From Cladophialophora immunda (lineage: Eukaryota > Ascomycota > Eurotiomycetes > Chaetothyriales > Herpotrichiellaceae), in the NCBI RefSeq assembly GCF_000835495.1, contig NW_015622545.1, positions 4,046,042 to 4,110,041 on the forward strand: 64,000 nt of DNA, read 5' to 3'. The notes beneath the pieces were generated by a model. That model was not told the origin of the DNA. It saw only the letters and a list, made by a program, of their open reading frames with translations, and did no database searches. Both the position numbers and the translations under genes were made by a program. Below, one piece after another: positions 33,188-44,125 of the stretch. Position 1 is the stretch's first letter. Every line of letters begins with the position of its first letter.

Positions 33188-33795
33188 GACTGTTTGTTTT
33201 TCTTTTTGGGGAGGCAGATGTATTGGATAGAGGATGGAAGGGCAAGATTGGTGTGATAATATTGGATGCGGTAGTGAATAGTTGTAAGAAGAGGTTTGTG
33301 CTGTGGTGGGAGCATCTCTTGACATTCATGTGCACGGTACGCAATATATAGACACGGACAGGCGTCAAAGAGGGCAGTCAGAGTGAGACTCGTTGGCACG
33401 TTGTTTGGATTCCCATTGAAGATCCTGAGTCGCGAGAGAGGGTCCTTCTTTGACATTCCCAGACATAAAGCATCATCTCACTGACACGGTGGGTAACACG
33501 TACCTACAAACCTCTTCTTGCGTTGTGCATTGTTGAGACACTGCGCTGAGACATAGCCTCAGGTCCATCCTGCCTACGCGCCACTCAACAAAACAGACAT
33601 AGTGGCCGGAAGTTCTGTTCAGGCTTCAGGTTCACGGTGAAACAAATCCATCTGTATTGGACGATGGAACAGCTGATCTGGAAAGCGGGTGGAACAATGC
33701 TGGATTTGATACAATGCTCGCCAAGCAACCGGCCATGCCGCTCGACTAGCCCCTATTATACAATTCCTAGGCCTTCTCGGCTCACGACCAAGCCA
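33188..33795. other. Intergenic, no supported gene
   Basis: Short stretch upstream of the Cys-rich gene and downstream of Atg28, both on the minus strand. A possible 5' leader of the Cys-rich gene (33188-33325) is pyrimidine-rich on the coding strand. Confidence 0.5.
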
Positions 33796-35610
33796 TCAAG
33801 AATGAGAAAGCAAGAATTCCGGCCCAGGCTCGTCGTCTTCGCTTTCAGATGTCGTGGTCCGATCCGGGGGCTTTGGCCGAACGCTTGTCATTGGGACTGG
33901 TGCCGAGTTTGAGACAAGATCAATTCCTCCACCGAAAGCGTCAGAAGGAACGGGAGGACGAGGCTGTGAACGTCTGGGACCGCCTACAGGGTCAAGCTCC
34001 AGGCTCCGGATAGGGTCGTCCTCTTCCTTCTGCTTGCCTTTGTTGAGCGGATTGCCAAACTGACGTAATGTATCTTCCAGACTCTGATTGCTGCTCTCGC
34101 CTGGACTCCGTGTTCTGCTGGTCGGAAGCATGTCATCCCTTAGCAGATCCGGGGGGTTATCATGACTTGTAACCTCATCGTGTGCAGGCTGATTCCGATC
34201 CTCGAATCCGTTGACGCTGTCACCATCACTCAATCCACCATTGGCCGTTATGGATGATGCGTTGGCGGTGCGCTGGAGCAGATCCCGGGCCTGCTGGAAC
34301 GCCGCGAGCTCAGCACCTATCGCGCAGGTGAGAAGATTCCAATTCTTGGATTCGGCTAGGTCAAGATCCTCCTCCAGAGATGAGATTAACGTGGAGAGGT
34401 TTGTCAGGACCAGATGAATAGACGGATCTTCAGTAGTTGCCGCCGGTGCACCCCCAATGTCGGCTGCTCCATTCGCGCCGGGCCATTGGAGTTGCGACTG
34501 GGACAGCTCACGCGTCTGCGCTTTCAACTCTCTCTCAAACTCACCAATCCGCCTTACAACATCACGCCATAGTCTTGAACCCTCTTCCAGTGCATTCTTC
34601 TCACTCTCGGCGCTGGCCTTTCTTTGGGCCAGCATCTCCACTTCGTTCGTCCATTGCTCCTGTGCCATTTGTAGCGTCCGCCTCTCTGGCTTTAAGGCGT
34701 ACATCCCTGGATCTTGTCCAGAACTCAGGCACTGCGGGATCGGTGGCCTACGCAGAAAAGATTTGACCTGGTTCTCGCTCAGTGCCAACGACTCCATGTA
34801 TGAGCTCAACTCGGAGTCCCTTGAGCTCTCGGTCTCGCGGAGCTGGTTGACCAAGATTCTGTGCTTGGACCTCAATTCCAGCAACGCCGTCTCTAGGTGT
34901 TGGATCTCCTGTTCCACGGCCTGAATCTCAGAGCGTAACCCGACAGGTCCTTCTTCGGTTTTGAACCTGTGTATCTCATCCTCAAGGAGTTTTCTTCGAT
35001 TTCCCAGGTCGGAAGCCTGTTTCAGGGCGCCATCTCTGGCCACAACTTCTCGGTCGATCAGGGACAGTTCCCACTCTCTAAGAGCTGCAAATTCCTTCAT
35101 GGACTTTTCTAACCCGCGGCGTGCACCTCGGAGTGTGATCTTTTTGGGCTTTGGTTGGCGGATTGGTATGGTCCGTGGTCCTCTTTCTGCTGCTGTCCTT
35201 GTAGACGTCGAGAGGACAGATGGAGTGGGCGTGGGACTTCCCACCGAAGACGAGTCATCTAGCTCCCCCGTCGCAATGCTGCCGGCACTGAGCCCTTCTG
35301 ACTGCGCATCGAGGAGGCTCTGAAAGGTCCGCTCAAGAGACTTGGCTGCTCTCTCTACCGGGAGGAAGGGGTCGTTGTGGCGCACCAAGGACGAGCTTAG
35401 CTTCTGGGGTCCTTGAGCAATCGGGGAGATCGACGCAGTCCGTCGTCGGTCGGGGGACGAAGATGGGGTTGCTGCATCTTGTAGGAGAATGCGAGGGGCG
35501 GTCACGTCAGACCGTGATGACGCGACTGAGTAGTCATCTTCGTATTGAGGAAGTGAACTGGTGCTTCCTGGTGGGTGCGGGAAGATGCGCTCAATGAAGG
35601 ACTTCCTCAT
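33796..35610 (-). CDS. atg28: Autophagy-related protein Atg28
   Basis: Coiled-coil protein used in pexophagy and bulk autophagy, known from methylotrophic yeasts and filamentous ascomycetes, where it partners Atg17/Atg35. Single exon, 604 aa, ATG at 35608-35610. The N-terminal block DPFLPVERAAKSLERTFQSL followed by LDAQSEGL, then the motif KKITLRGARRGLEKSM, match the family. Two long coiled-coil segments follow (about residues 160-290 and 310-370), with MYALKPERRTLQMAQEQW between them. A helix LESLAES-like segment (EEDLDLAESKNWNLLTCAIG) ends the conserved part. The last 140 residues are disordered and proline/serine-rich, longer than in the homologues I recall. Confidence 0.85.
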   Translation of the reverse strand: MRKSFIERIFPHPPGSTSSLPQYEDDYSVASSRSDVTAPRILLQDAATPSSSPDRRRTASISPIAQGPQKLSSSLVRHNDPFLPVERAAKSLERTFQSLLDAQSEGLSAGSIATGELDDSSSVGSPTPTPSVLSTSTRTAAERGPRTIPIRQPKPKKITLRGARRGLEKSMKEFAALREWELSLIDREVVARDGALKQASDLGNRRKLLEDEIHRFKTEEGPVGLRSEIQAVEQEIQHLETALLELRSKHRILVNQLRETESSRDSELSSYMESLALSENQVKSFLRRPPIPQCLSSGQDPGMYALKPERRTLQMAQEQWTNEVEMLAQRKASAESEKNALEEGSRLWRDVVRRIGEFERELKAQTRELSQSQLQWPGANGAADIGGAPAATTEDPSIHLVLTNLSTLISSLEEDLDLAESKNWNLLTCAIGAELAAFQQARDLLQRTANASSITANGGLSDGDSVNGFEDRNQPAHDEVTSHDNPPDLLRDDMLPTSRTRSPGESSNQSLEDTLRQFGNPLNKGKQKEEDDPIRSLELDPVGGPRRSQPRPPVPSDAFGGGIDLVSNSAPVPMTSVRPKPPDRTTTSESEDDEPGPEFLLSHS

Positions 35611-36386
35611 GGTTTGACAAGGGAGAGATGCGCAATGGCCAGAACCGTCGCGAGCTGAAAGAGAGATAATGTCGCTGTCGCGTCACAACACCGTACATAA
35701 CGGAGGTAAAGAACTCTTCAACCTTCAGGCAGACAGGATTGTCTTCTGTTTGCACAGAGGCAGCGTGACACGATCATGTGTGCTAGACTGACACCCTAGA
35801 ATGCCAGAAACGAAGTCATCGGTCGCAAGACATGTGCCGAAGTTGACCCATGCGGCAACTTGGATGTGATTCACAGCGACGACAGCGACGTAGCTGCCTA
35901 TCTACGGCCAGGTTCCTGCGTCCTAGTGTCAGGCGGACGTGCGAGGAATAGAACAGTCGACGCTTCGCAGTTCAGCACCGATTAGTCAGTTGTGCAGCCA
36001 CACATTGACCAGATACAAAGCTAATATACACAACCTAGACATGTGCTCGGCGAGTCGGATCCCAACCAAAACCTCGTTTCTAATCGTGCTGGATCCCAGC
36101 CTTGCCATCTCATGACGACGTATATCATAGTATTATGTAGACAGGCTAGAAGCGCTATCAACTCACTGCTTTTGGACGGAACCTGCGCCTTGTAGAGCCG
36201 ATGATGCAGCTCGAATGAGGCCGAGTCGTAGAGCAGACGAGATCCAAGGCAGTTTGAAATCGAAGCATAGAGGAGCGATTCTCTGACTCTGCACTATCAT
36301 TCCGGTAAGGTAGTGTCGACATTCCGCGTAACCGGGGCACGGTAGGCGTATCACTTAGGCCGTATAGCACAACAGCGTCGGGTAAT
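35611..36386. other. Intergenic between Atg28 promoter and Fmp32-type 3' end
   Basis: Holds the Atg28 promoter. No open frame of interest and no repeat beyond short runs. Confidence 0.5.
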
Positions 36387-37337
36387 TTACATGAGCAGGC
36401 GCCAGGCACCCAAAATGAGTGCTGCTGTTCCCGTGCAGACGCCCCTGTCACACTGGTTAGGATCACTTTCCGACGGTCTTCGAATGGAGCCTGATACTTA
36501 CATGAGCCACTGGAGGGTCGAGAATTTGACCGCTTCGACTCGTTCGCGGAGACTGGCCACCTCTTGCTCGATGCGGGCTTCCGTCTCCTTGATCCGCATC
36601 TCTTGTCCGTTCGCTTCTTCTCGTATCCTGCCCTTTTCGAGATTTAGGTCTAGGCGAACACTGGCTTGCGTCCGACTAATCTCGTCCCGCAATCTCGAGT
36701 TTAATTTGGCCAGATCACTGGTCAGACGGTCGTGGCTTGACCGTGTTAATTGTGCTTCGGTGCTGTCTGCGTTGGACAGTTCACTCCTCAACTTGGCAAA
36801 ATCGACCTTCTGCGTATAAGTGCTTCTCTCTGCATCCTCCTTCAAGACCATAGTTCGAGTGAGGTTCTGGATCGACTCCTCTATCACGTCGTTGAGGACC
36901 CGCATCATAGCCACAGCCTGCTCTTCTGTGAAGCCTTCATCTTTCAGTCTTTGCACGAATCTCAGCGTGTCAAAGTGGTGAGCTTTGTGGTGCACAGGTG
37001 TCGTCGAGAACGCTCGACGGGCTGGTTTGAATGCAGAAGCGTAGACCCCATTGTGGCGGATGGGGGCAGAGTCTGGAGGAAGTGATTGAACATAGGTCCG
37101 GGGTCTCTTGCGCGAGTGCGACGAAGGGTTCCTCACGGTCAAGGTCGTAGCAGCACTCGTATGTATTGCCCTGGGCCTCGACACAGACTTGAACGCAGGC
37201 GCCTTCAGTGTTTGAGTTACGCAAGGTCGCTTAGAGACGGACTGGGGCGCTGCCTGGACGAGGGCGGCGGAGGTCCAGGTCAGGCGCAAGAATCGTGGTA
37301 TTTCGGCCACAGGCTTGGAGCCCGCCATGGAGGGCAT
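36387..37337 (-). CDS. Mitochondrial DUF1640 / Fmp32 (MCUR1-like) protein
   Basis: Two exons (36502-37337 and 36387-36444) give 297 aa; the ATG at 37335-37337 is the first true start, since upstream codons in frame are TTG. A long Arg/Ser-rich N-terminus fits a mitochondrial presequence, with a second RRAFSTTP segment near residue 110. The DUF1640 core begins FDTLRFVQRLKDEGFTEEQA and continues as a long coiled coil to residue 275. The second exon encodes the single C-terminal membrane helix, MGVCTGTAALILGAWRLLM. Yeast Fmp32 and animal MCUR1/CCDC90B are inner-membrane proteins linked to cytochrome oxidase assembly, proline metabolism or calcium uniporter scaffolding; the role in fungi is not settled. 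Confidence 0.88.
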
Positions 37338-38500
37338 AGGGATTCGCAGTACCCAGCTTGCGAGCCTCAAGTGTCAGGATAGTTGATCCAGTGTAAGAAG
37401 TTCTCCTTCGCTAAAAAACCAGGAAGACGTTGTTGACATAGGCCATGCGCAGGAGGGGAAAGAAGCACTGTAGCTGACGGGATTTTGTATGGTGCTGTGA
37501 GGGAGCCTGGCGCAGGCAAAGATTCAGCCAATCATATGGTGCCTGATTCGGGGGAATTCGCTTGACCGCAGACACCCACATCACCATACTCATCCATCCT
37601 CTTCTTCGGCCATGGAGCCAGCATCCAATATCATACGCTCTCCAAAGGCATAAAGTCCACCGTTATCTACTAAAATAGGCGCTGATGATCCTGCTTTTGC
37701 GTGCAGAGCTGGGTCTAGTTTCCTCGGAGTCAATGTAAACGCACCGTGGATCATCCAGCCAACTCCACAAGCTTTGACAAGTTCATGAACGCAGTTGGTC
37801 GTCGAGGTGCTATATATCTCCATGAAGCCTGAACTGGATCTTGAGCACACTGTAAGGCACCTTTTGTGCCTCGCTATCCTTCGTCTGTGCGAATCTGGCT
37901 GTCCAATTGCCAATCGAGGTACGCCGCTGGACTAATGTGCTGGTCCTCTTAAACTTCAGCAGAGTCGACACGTACGATTGTCGGGTCTGGAATTGAAGCC
38001 CCTTTCGCGTGTTCAATCTCTGGAGTAGCAGCCGCACCCTGAGCGGCATATCTCTGCTGCTGTGTGCTGTGAGCAAGGATGGCTGAGGACCTTAGATTGG
38101 TGGCATGTGCCATCAGATCTGTGACTTCAGACCCCCTCTCTTTCCCCGATGTTGAACTAGTATGACATATGGAATGATGCGTCCTCATTGTGACACGAAT
38201 CGACTCTGTTGTTCCACTCCGCTGTCTGCGTTCACAGACACAGACTCGCTCGACAAATCCAGACCGCAAGCGAGCCAGAATTCCGTGCCGACTGTGATCT
38301 AGCAATTCCATTCCATTGCCTTCCGTCTGCCTTTCCGAGACAAACGATGGGCCAAGCCTGCTTTCTCCACGTCCGCCGCCTCTTACGTTCCGGCTGCTTC
38401 AAGATCGTAACCTGAGTTGAAGGTCGACAAGTCGATAAGGGAGGCATACCCGGTCAACAACAGAAGTACGCCTTCAATAAAGGAGAACAAACACTGGTAA
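37338..38500. other. Intergenic, no supported gene
   Basis: Several overlapping minus-strand frames of 100-120 codons (37590-38311) lack starts in good context, conserved motifs or sensible splice joins. Treated as non-coding, with low certainty. Confidence 0.45.
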
Positions 38501-40096
38501 TCACAGCTCCCTCTGGCTCGCCTTGACCACATCCGAATCGGCAACTTTCTCATCCAACTCGACGACCTTGCCGTTCGCTGTTGACGGCTTCGAACTCTTC
38601 CACCCCAGCGCAGCCAATCTTTCCGCCAGAATGGGATGACTGTAATGATAACTCGCATACATCCAGTCGGCATCCATAGTACTCAGATTCTGCACTTGCA
38701 ACTTGATCAGACTCCGTGCCAACTCCTTTTCGTACCCTAATCTAGTGGCGAATGCGTCGGCTTCGAATTCGAATTTTCGAGAGAGTACATTCATCAAAAG
38801 CTTCACCACGGCGTCCATTGGAGCGAGGGCGTCCGAGAACAAGATGAAGCCGATAATGATGGGATGAGAATCGTAAAAGCCAAAAGAGGAGTAGAGCGAG
38901 TTGTTGTCGATGAAGACGCTGAAGAGTGCGAAGATATAGAACATGTGGAACTAGACAACAGTCAGCTTGGACTTGGAGAGGACTCGACCGACATACCTGG
39001 GCAATGGCGAACAGTTTTGTGGTATGCGCCAAACTCCAATGTCCTAGCTCATGACCCAAGACCGCCACTACTTCTTGAGGCTCACTCTTTTCGATCAAAG
39101 TATCGTAAATGACAATGTGTTTCTTCCACGGGAGCCCGAAGAAGTACGCATTGCTATGCGCACTCCGTTTGCTTCCATCGATGACGTAAAGCGATTTCAG
39201 GGGGAACTTGAGCCTCTGCGCCAATGCCTCCACTCCAGATTTAAGTTCTCCAGGTTCGAGAGGAGAGAGCTTGTTGAACAGAGGGAGGATAAAGATCGGA
39301 TAAATCGTGATAGCGAAGAGTTGCACGACAATCCCAAAGAGCCAAAGATAGTAGAAGAACCTTGTGCCCGTCACCTGGATGATCTTGAGAAAGGCACTGA
39401 GCAAAGGCGTCCCCAATGCGACCATCAACGCCTGGCCCTTCAGCATATCCGTGATCCACAACTTGACAGTTTGTTTATTGAAACCGAACTTCTCTTCCAG
39501 AACGAAAGTGCTGTAGTACGAAGGCGGCAGCGCCAAAATCTGAGAGATAAAACTGAAGGTCAAGAAGAAGAGCACCGAATGGGAAATCTCGCCGGAGAAT
39601 CGACTGGGAAAGTAATGGGCCAGCCAGAGACCTGTCAACGACCAGAGCTTAGGTAAGACATCGTATTGAATGAAGAGGACGTTTTGGATTTGGGAGTAGA
39701 GGCCGGAGACGAAGCCAAATTTAGCCTTTGCGCGACCATATGCCTAACATTGACAGTCAGCGAACCGTGCATTGAGGTGGGAAGGTCAAGAAGGGTGCGC
39801 ATGTACTTGACTTTGGTCGAAAACATCCTGGGAGATTTCATCTTCCAGCGTCTTCGGCGGCTTCTTCTTTTGCAGCACCTTGTACTGCCTTAATGAGAGG
39901 AGACCTTCGAGCACATATTGACCGAGAGAAAATCCCAGGATCAGTCTCTTCCACGGGAAGCCTGGGCGGTCAAGGAACACCGCAAGGCGCTGTAGATAAC
40001 AAAAGGTTAGTGAGGGGAAGACAGGAGGTGGAGGGAATGGGCATTGGGAAAACGAACACGAGGGAAGTCGCCGAGGGCTTGGAGGAGAGAAGCCAT
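38501..40096 (-). CDS. ste24: CAAX prenyl protease Ste24 (M48 zinc metalloprotease)
   Basis: Integral ER/inner nuclear membrane protease that removes -AAX from prenylated proteins and trims a-factor-type precursors. Four exons (40058-40096, 39807-39989, 38997-39743, 38501-38950) give 472 aa. The zinc site HELGH sits at about residue 305 in VLGHELGHWSLAHT, and the third ligand lies in FEFEADAFA. Other family blocks are LDRPGFPWKRLILGFSLGQY, STFVLEEKFGFNKQT and YASYHYSHPILAERLAAL. Multiple membrane helices are visible. The first exon has 13 codons. Its donor reads GTTCGT, weaker than usual, so that junction is the least certain. The gene complements the nearby Rab prenyltransferase in the prenyl-protein theme, but 38 kb apart this is probably coincidence. 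Confidence 0.94.
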
Positions 40097-40458
40097 GATC
40101 CTCCCACGGTTTAGTCAGGAGTAATGAGAGACGAATGCATGAAATGCGATTCGATATATGAATGCGAGTTGGCATGCAGGCCGCAGGAACATGTGTCTTC
40201 ACAGAGGCCTTCGTTGGCTCGGCTGATTTGGGCAAGTGCGGCGAGCATTCGACGCAAATCACGACCTTTGGCGAGGCTGCAAGCGGAATCTACGAGGTAA
40301 AGATCACTCTTTGTCCCTTCAGAGCAACTCAATCTCAACGGCCAACACCTACCCCGTACTGGGCTTGCAAACCCTTGTGGTGCCCACCATGTGCCGACTC
40401 TGTGGCCGCGTCGTGAAATGCATCTTTGACAGTATGCCTTCAAGGGTGAAGGTCCACC
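40097..40458. promoter_or_regulatory. Divergent promoter region, ste24 / bL34m
   Basis: About 360 bases separate the Ste24 ATG from the proposed bL34m start. A second ATG at 40389 opens a frame starting MCRLCGRVV that could be an alternative first exon of the ribosomal-protein gene. Confidence 0.4.
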
Positions 40459-40928
40459 ATGTGCCGAGTCGAAGGTGAGCTCAATATGGACTGCAACATC
40501 TTCTCTGGCCAAGTACTGACTGTTACCTATCAAGAGCATTTACCACGACCAGACGGGTACCTAAACGGCCGGCTTCAAGTTTCTCGAGAGCCACATACGC
40601 GCCAGACTCAACATCCCTGGTCACTCGAGCATTCAGCGGCCTTTCACTTCGCACACCAAGTGCTTCGTTGCTGAGACCAAGCACATCTCCCTTATTAGTA
40701 CAGTCGTCGTTTTCGTCACCAATTCAGTCGCAACTGTCGAGAATCCTATGTCGCTCTTTCTCCACGACGCCTACCCTCCTCGGTTATCGAAGGAGAAGCG
40801 ACACATACAGCCCCTCAAGACGTGTCCAGAAACGTCGGCACGGGTATCTCACGCGGTTAAAATCCAAGGGTGGACAGGAGGTTCTTAAGCGACGAAGGCT
40901 GAAGAGGAGGAACGATGTGACTTGGTGA
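40459..40928 (+). CDS. Mitochondrial large-subunit ribosomal protein bL34m
   Basis: The C-terminus is the conserved bL34 core: SRRVQKRRHGYLTRLKSKGG followed by QEVLKRRRLKRR, a short, highly basic peptide that binds 23S-type rRNA. Upstream, Ser/Thr/Arg-rich sequence (FTTTRR, LCRSFSTTP) fits a mitochondrial presequence. The open frame lacks an ATG before about 40668, where the codon is TTG. The best join found is ATG 40459-40474 spliced through 40475-40536 (acceptor after CAAGAG, branch ACTGAC) to 40537-40928, giving 135 aa. The product is firm, the first exon is tentative. Confidence 0.72.
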
Positions 40929-41284
40929 GCTCGTGGCAGTCAAGTGAGACCGGTTTCTGAAGCAGGATAAGCAAGCGATATCTACGGATGTTGAGGAAAG
41001 AGATGTGGCAAGGAAACAGAACGTGAGAGGTATTCCAATCATGGGTGATCATGGGGCATTATCAACTTGTATCGGATGATGTTCTGCTTAACTTGGAGCT
41101 TCGAGTCGGTCGTTCCGCTCATGAATTTAAATAAAGTTGTGTACAAGACATCGATTGAAGGACCGTGCTGGTAGAGCTGCCGAAAGCGATTCCACTGATC
41201 ATAAACTGTGCTTGGGTCCTTGGGAGGCAGGCTTTTATGCTATTCCCATATATGCACAGTCTATTCTATATCAGTTTTGTCTAT
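40929..41284. other. Convergent 3' flanks
   Basis: Between the convergent bL34m and biotin synthase genes. No gene; the sequence is AT-richer toward 41100. Confidence 0.5.
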
Positions 41285-42576
41285 TCACGCCCCAACTCCC
41301 TTCTCAGCCGCCGCGCTTCCGCCCTTCAAATGCACGAAACTGCTTGCCTCGAATTTGGGCTTCTCCTCGACCTCGACTAGTTTACTGGCCTCGGTCTGCA
41401 TTGGCGACAATCCCCACCGCTCAAACATGTCCTTATCCTGCTCCCACCCATTGCAATCTGTCGTCAACATCTTTTCGCCCGTGAAAATGGCGTTTGCACC
41501 CGCCATGAAACACAGCATTTGCTCGCTCTCGGGCATACTGACCCTTCCGGCTGCAATACGAATGATTGTTCGCGGCATGACCAGACGAGCGGTGGCGATG
41601 CAACGGACCATGTCTTCCAGCTTAACTGGTTCTTGGCCGAACATCGGCGTTCCTTTGATGGGGACCAGTTTGTTCACCGGGAAAGATTCAGGGTGTTCTG
41701 GCAGAGTGGCGAGGGTGTGGATCAATCCAACGTGGTCGGTTGCAGGCGTCTCTCCTAGACCGAGAATGCCACCACTGCAGACGTGTATGCCCGCTTCCCG
41801 CACGTTCTCCAGCGTTTGTAATCGTTCGTCGTAGGAACGTGTGGTAATCACGTTAGGGTAATGTTCCCGCGAGGTGTCCAGGTTATGGTTGTATGCTGTT
41901 AACCCAGCCTCTTTCAATTCCCGAGCTTGTTGCTTGTCCAGCATGCCCAGAGTTACGCACGCTTCCATACCTAGAGAACGGACACCTTTGACCATTTCCA
42001 CGATATTCTTCATGCCTCGCGTCCGGCCACGCATGTCGCGCCACGCAGCACCCATACAGAACCTGTTGGAACCATTCGCTTTGGCAATTTTCGCGGCCTC
42101 AATGACGGAGTCCACGTTGGAGAGTTTGGTGGCTTGGAGGTTCGTCTTGTAGCGGGATGACTGAGCGCAGTATGAGCAGTCTTCTGTGCACCCACCGGTC
42201 TTTATATTCATGAGGGTACATAGTTGGACGGCCGAGGGCTTGTGGAATCGACGGTGTACAGTGCCCTACAAACATTCTCAGTTAAGGGCATTCTAGACAA
42301 CGGATGAGGGGTGGTATGTACTGCGGCGAAGGCCAGTTCCATCAGAGGAGTCTGGTGAATCTGAGAGATCTCTTCTTTGGTCCAGTTATTGCGTGCACCG
42401 GAGGCATTGATAGCTTGCTCGAACACCGACTGGCCTTGAGGTTGTGGTGGGGGAGGAGTTTGGTTGAGACTGGCAGCGGCTCGAGGGACATCATGCACAA
42501 TGCTGTAGAAGCGAGCCGAAGAGACTTTCCTCGTAGCTTTGCGAGCCACGCACCGGCTCATTGTTACCAGCTCCAT
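41285..42576 (-). CDS. bio2: Biotin synthase, mitochondrial
   Basis: Radical SAM enzyme that inserts sulfur into dethiobiotin. Two exons (42322-42576, 41285-42265) give 411 aa from ATG 42574-42576. The radical-SAM cluster CTEDCSYCAQSS has Cys at about 111, 115 and 118 (Cx3Cx2C). Other hallmarks are FCMGAAWRDMRGR, YNHNLDTSREHYP, CSGGILGLGET and the GRVSMP...GANAIFTGEKMLTT segment, which carries the Arg ligand of the auxiliary 2Fe-2S cluster. The first 40 residues (MSRCVARKATRKVSSARFYS) are a mitochondrial presequence. The 56-base intron lies before the conserved core. No other biotin genes are adjacent, so the fungal BioF/BioDA partner must be elsewhere. Confidence 0.96.
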
Positions 42577-42873
42577 GCTGCAAGCACACGAAGCAGGAGA
42601 TTGAGCTGTGAATTGTCTTCTGACGGGGTGTTGAGGAGGGTCAATGGCACTCGCCGAAGTAGGAGCAATTGAGAAAGGAGTGATTGGTGGGGGAGGGGGC
42701 CTCGTCGGTGGAATTCTCTCGGGCTCGGCATTCAACAAACCGCGGATGGACCCACCTCAGCCTTGCTCCTCGGTACTCCTTGGGGAATATCAATATCGGG
42801 TGGAAAACCAAGTGTTGCGGAAGCCCAATATTTGGTCCTCCTCTTTGCAAGGTGTCTGTCACAGCAGAAGAGC
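42577..42873. other. Short intergenic region, same-strand neighbours
   Basis: Holds the biotin synthase promoter and the 3' end of the DUF6594 gene. Nothing else is visible. Confidence 0.5.
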
Positions 42874-43823
42874 TCAAGCTCGTTCAGAGGTGCTCGCGTT
42901 TTGGCTCCCAAGACCACCGCTGACAAAAACCACAAGCACAGCCGCGTACGCAGCACAGGCTCCAAATATCTCGGACCTTCTGGCGTTGGTTACAAGACTG
43001 ATACACAGTGCAAAAGCAGTAGTGTAGCCGGCTATGAGTCCCAACTTGATTTTCTCCTGCTCCACATAGTACAGGTTGTAGATCGCCCCAAACAGGAATG
43101 CGGCAGCAAGCAACACATTGATAATCCCAACCACAAGAGCAATGCGCTTGGTAGAGATGTAGACAAGGCGAGAATCGCCTTCAGGATATCTTTCCAGAAA
43201 CAGAAGGGGACAGAACTTCCGCAGAAAACTTGTCAATCGATCCTCTTCCAGCGGTCGTGCCAATGAACTGATGGCGCGCCGGTCATTGTAAAGCGATGTG
43301 CTGCTGGCCCCGAGGGTAGGGAATGCTCCGTTATTAGCATTCATCCAAACTTGATCAAAGGCTTCAAAGGCTTGCTTGGATGGCTTGCGGAGTGCCAACA
43401 TATTGGCGTCCAGCAAGACAGCCTCCTCTGGTCGGGTTAGTCTTTTCTGGAGCCGGACAATTTCGGGGCAGCTTCTTGCTTACTGTATTCTTTGATCTTG
43501 ATTCTGATCTTCATGACCAGCGCCATTCTTTTTGCTGCTTTGCTCCCTTGAACCCTTGCTGCGCTCTCAAAGGCTTCCCAGCTCCGGGCAGTGTTTCCGG
43601 TATCGGTCTCACCATCAAAGAAATCTTCACGATCAAGGTCATCCTGCTGGCGTTGAAGTGCGGCAAGCTCGCTTTGTAAGTAGAGAAGGTTTCTGGTTGA
43701 CATGCGATCAAAGCGGTTGAACATCATCATGCTGCGATCTTGACAGCTTATCATGGCTGAAGCAAGCGAAGCGAAGCCCACGGCGTGGGCTTTGCAGCCA
43801 CCATTCTCGCAGTCCTCAGCCAT
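42874..43823 (-). CDS. DUF6594-type fungal membrane protein
   Basis: Two exons (43484-43823, 42874-43427) give 297 aa from ATG 43821-43823. The N-terminal half has the pattern of this family: FNRFDRMSTRNLLYLQSELA followed by ALQRQQDDLDRED, an amphipathic helix, then SWEAFE and KIRIKIKEYKEAVLLDANML. The C-terminal third has two or three membrane helices (ALVVGIINVLLAAAFLFGAI, LIAGYTTAFALCISLVT, ACAAYAAVLVVFVSGG). DUF6594 proteins are numerous in Pezizomycotina and uncharacterised, often near HET or effector-type genes. It is divergent from the triple-retropepsin gene, with about 300 bases between the starts. Confidence 0.8.
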
Positions 43824-44125
43824 TTCCTTGTATTTTATCTGTACAGGACGCCAATCATCTGAGAATGCTTCAGGTTGCAGGAACTGTCAACAAGATTCTT
43901 GCCAGATGCGAAGTATCTACTCTCCACAACTGAGCGTGAGGCTATGGTTTGGGCATCAACATATCTGGTCAAGACAACCACTGTGGCTGGTCCATGATAA
44001 GTCTTCACAAGAGTCGGTGAAGGATTGCCCTGCTCAGCCTCATTTCCATGCCTTTCACTTCATATCTACACATTCTGCTTTTTTGTCTCCCTCTTTCTCC
44101 TTCAAGTTCTGTGGCAAGCCTCTCG
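43824..44125. promoter_or_regulatory. Shared divergent promoter region, DUF6594 / retropepsin-like gene
   Basis: About 300 bases between the DUF6594 ATG and the proposed retropepsin-like start. A CT-rich stretch lies at 44075-44110. No specific site is claimed. Confidence 0.4.

Noticed and set aside
37590..38311. Overlapping minus-strand frames that could be a gene
   Set aside because: No conserved segment, poor start context, and no in-phase splice join.
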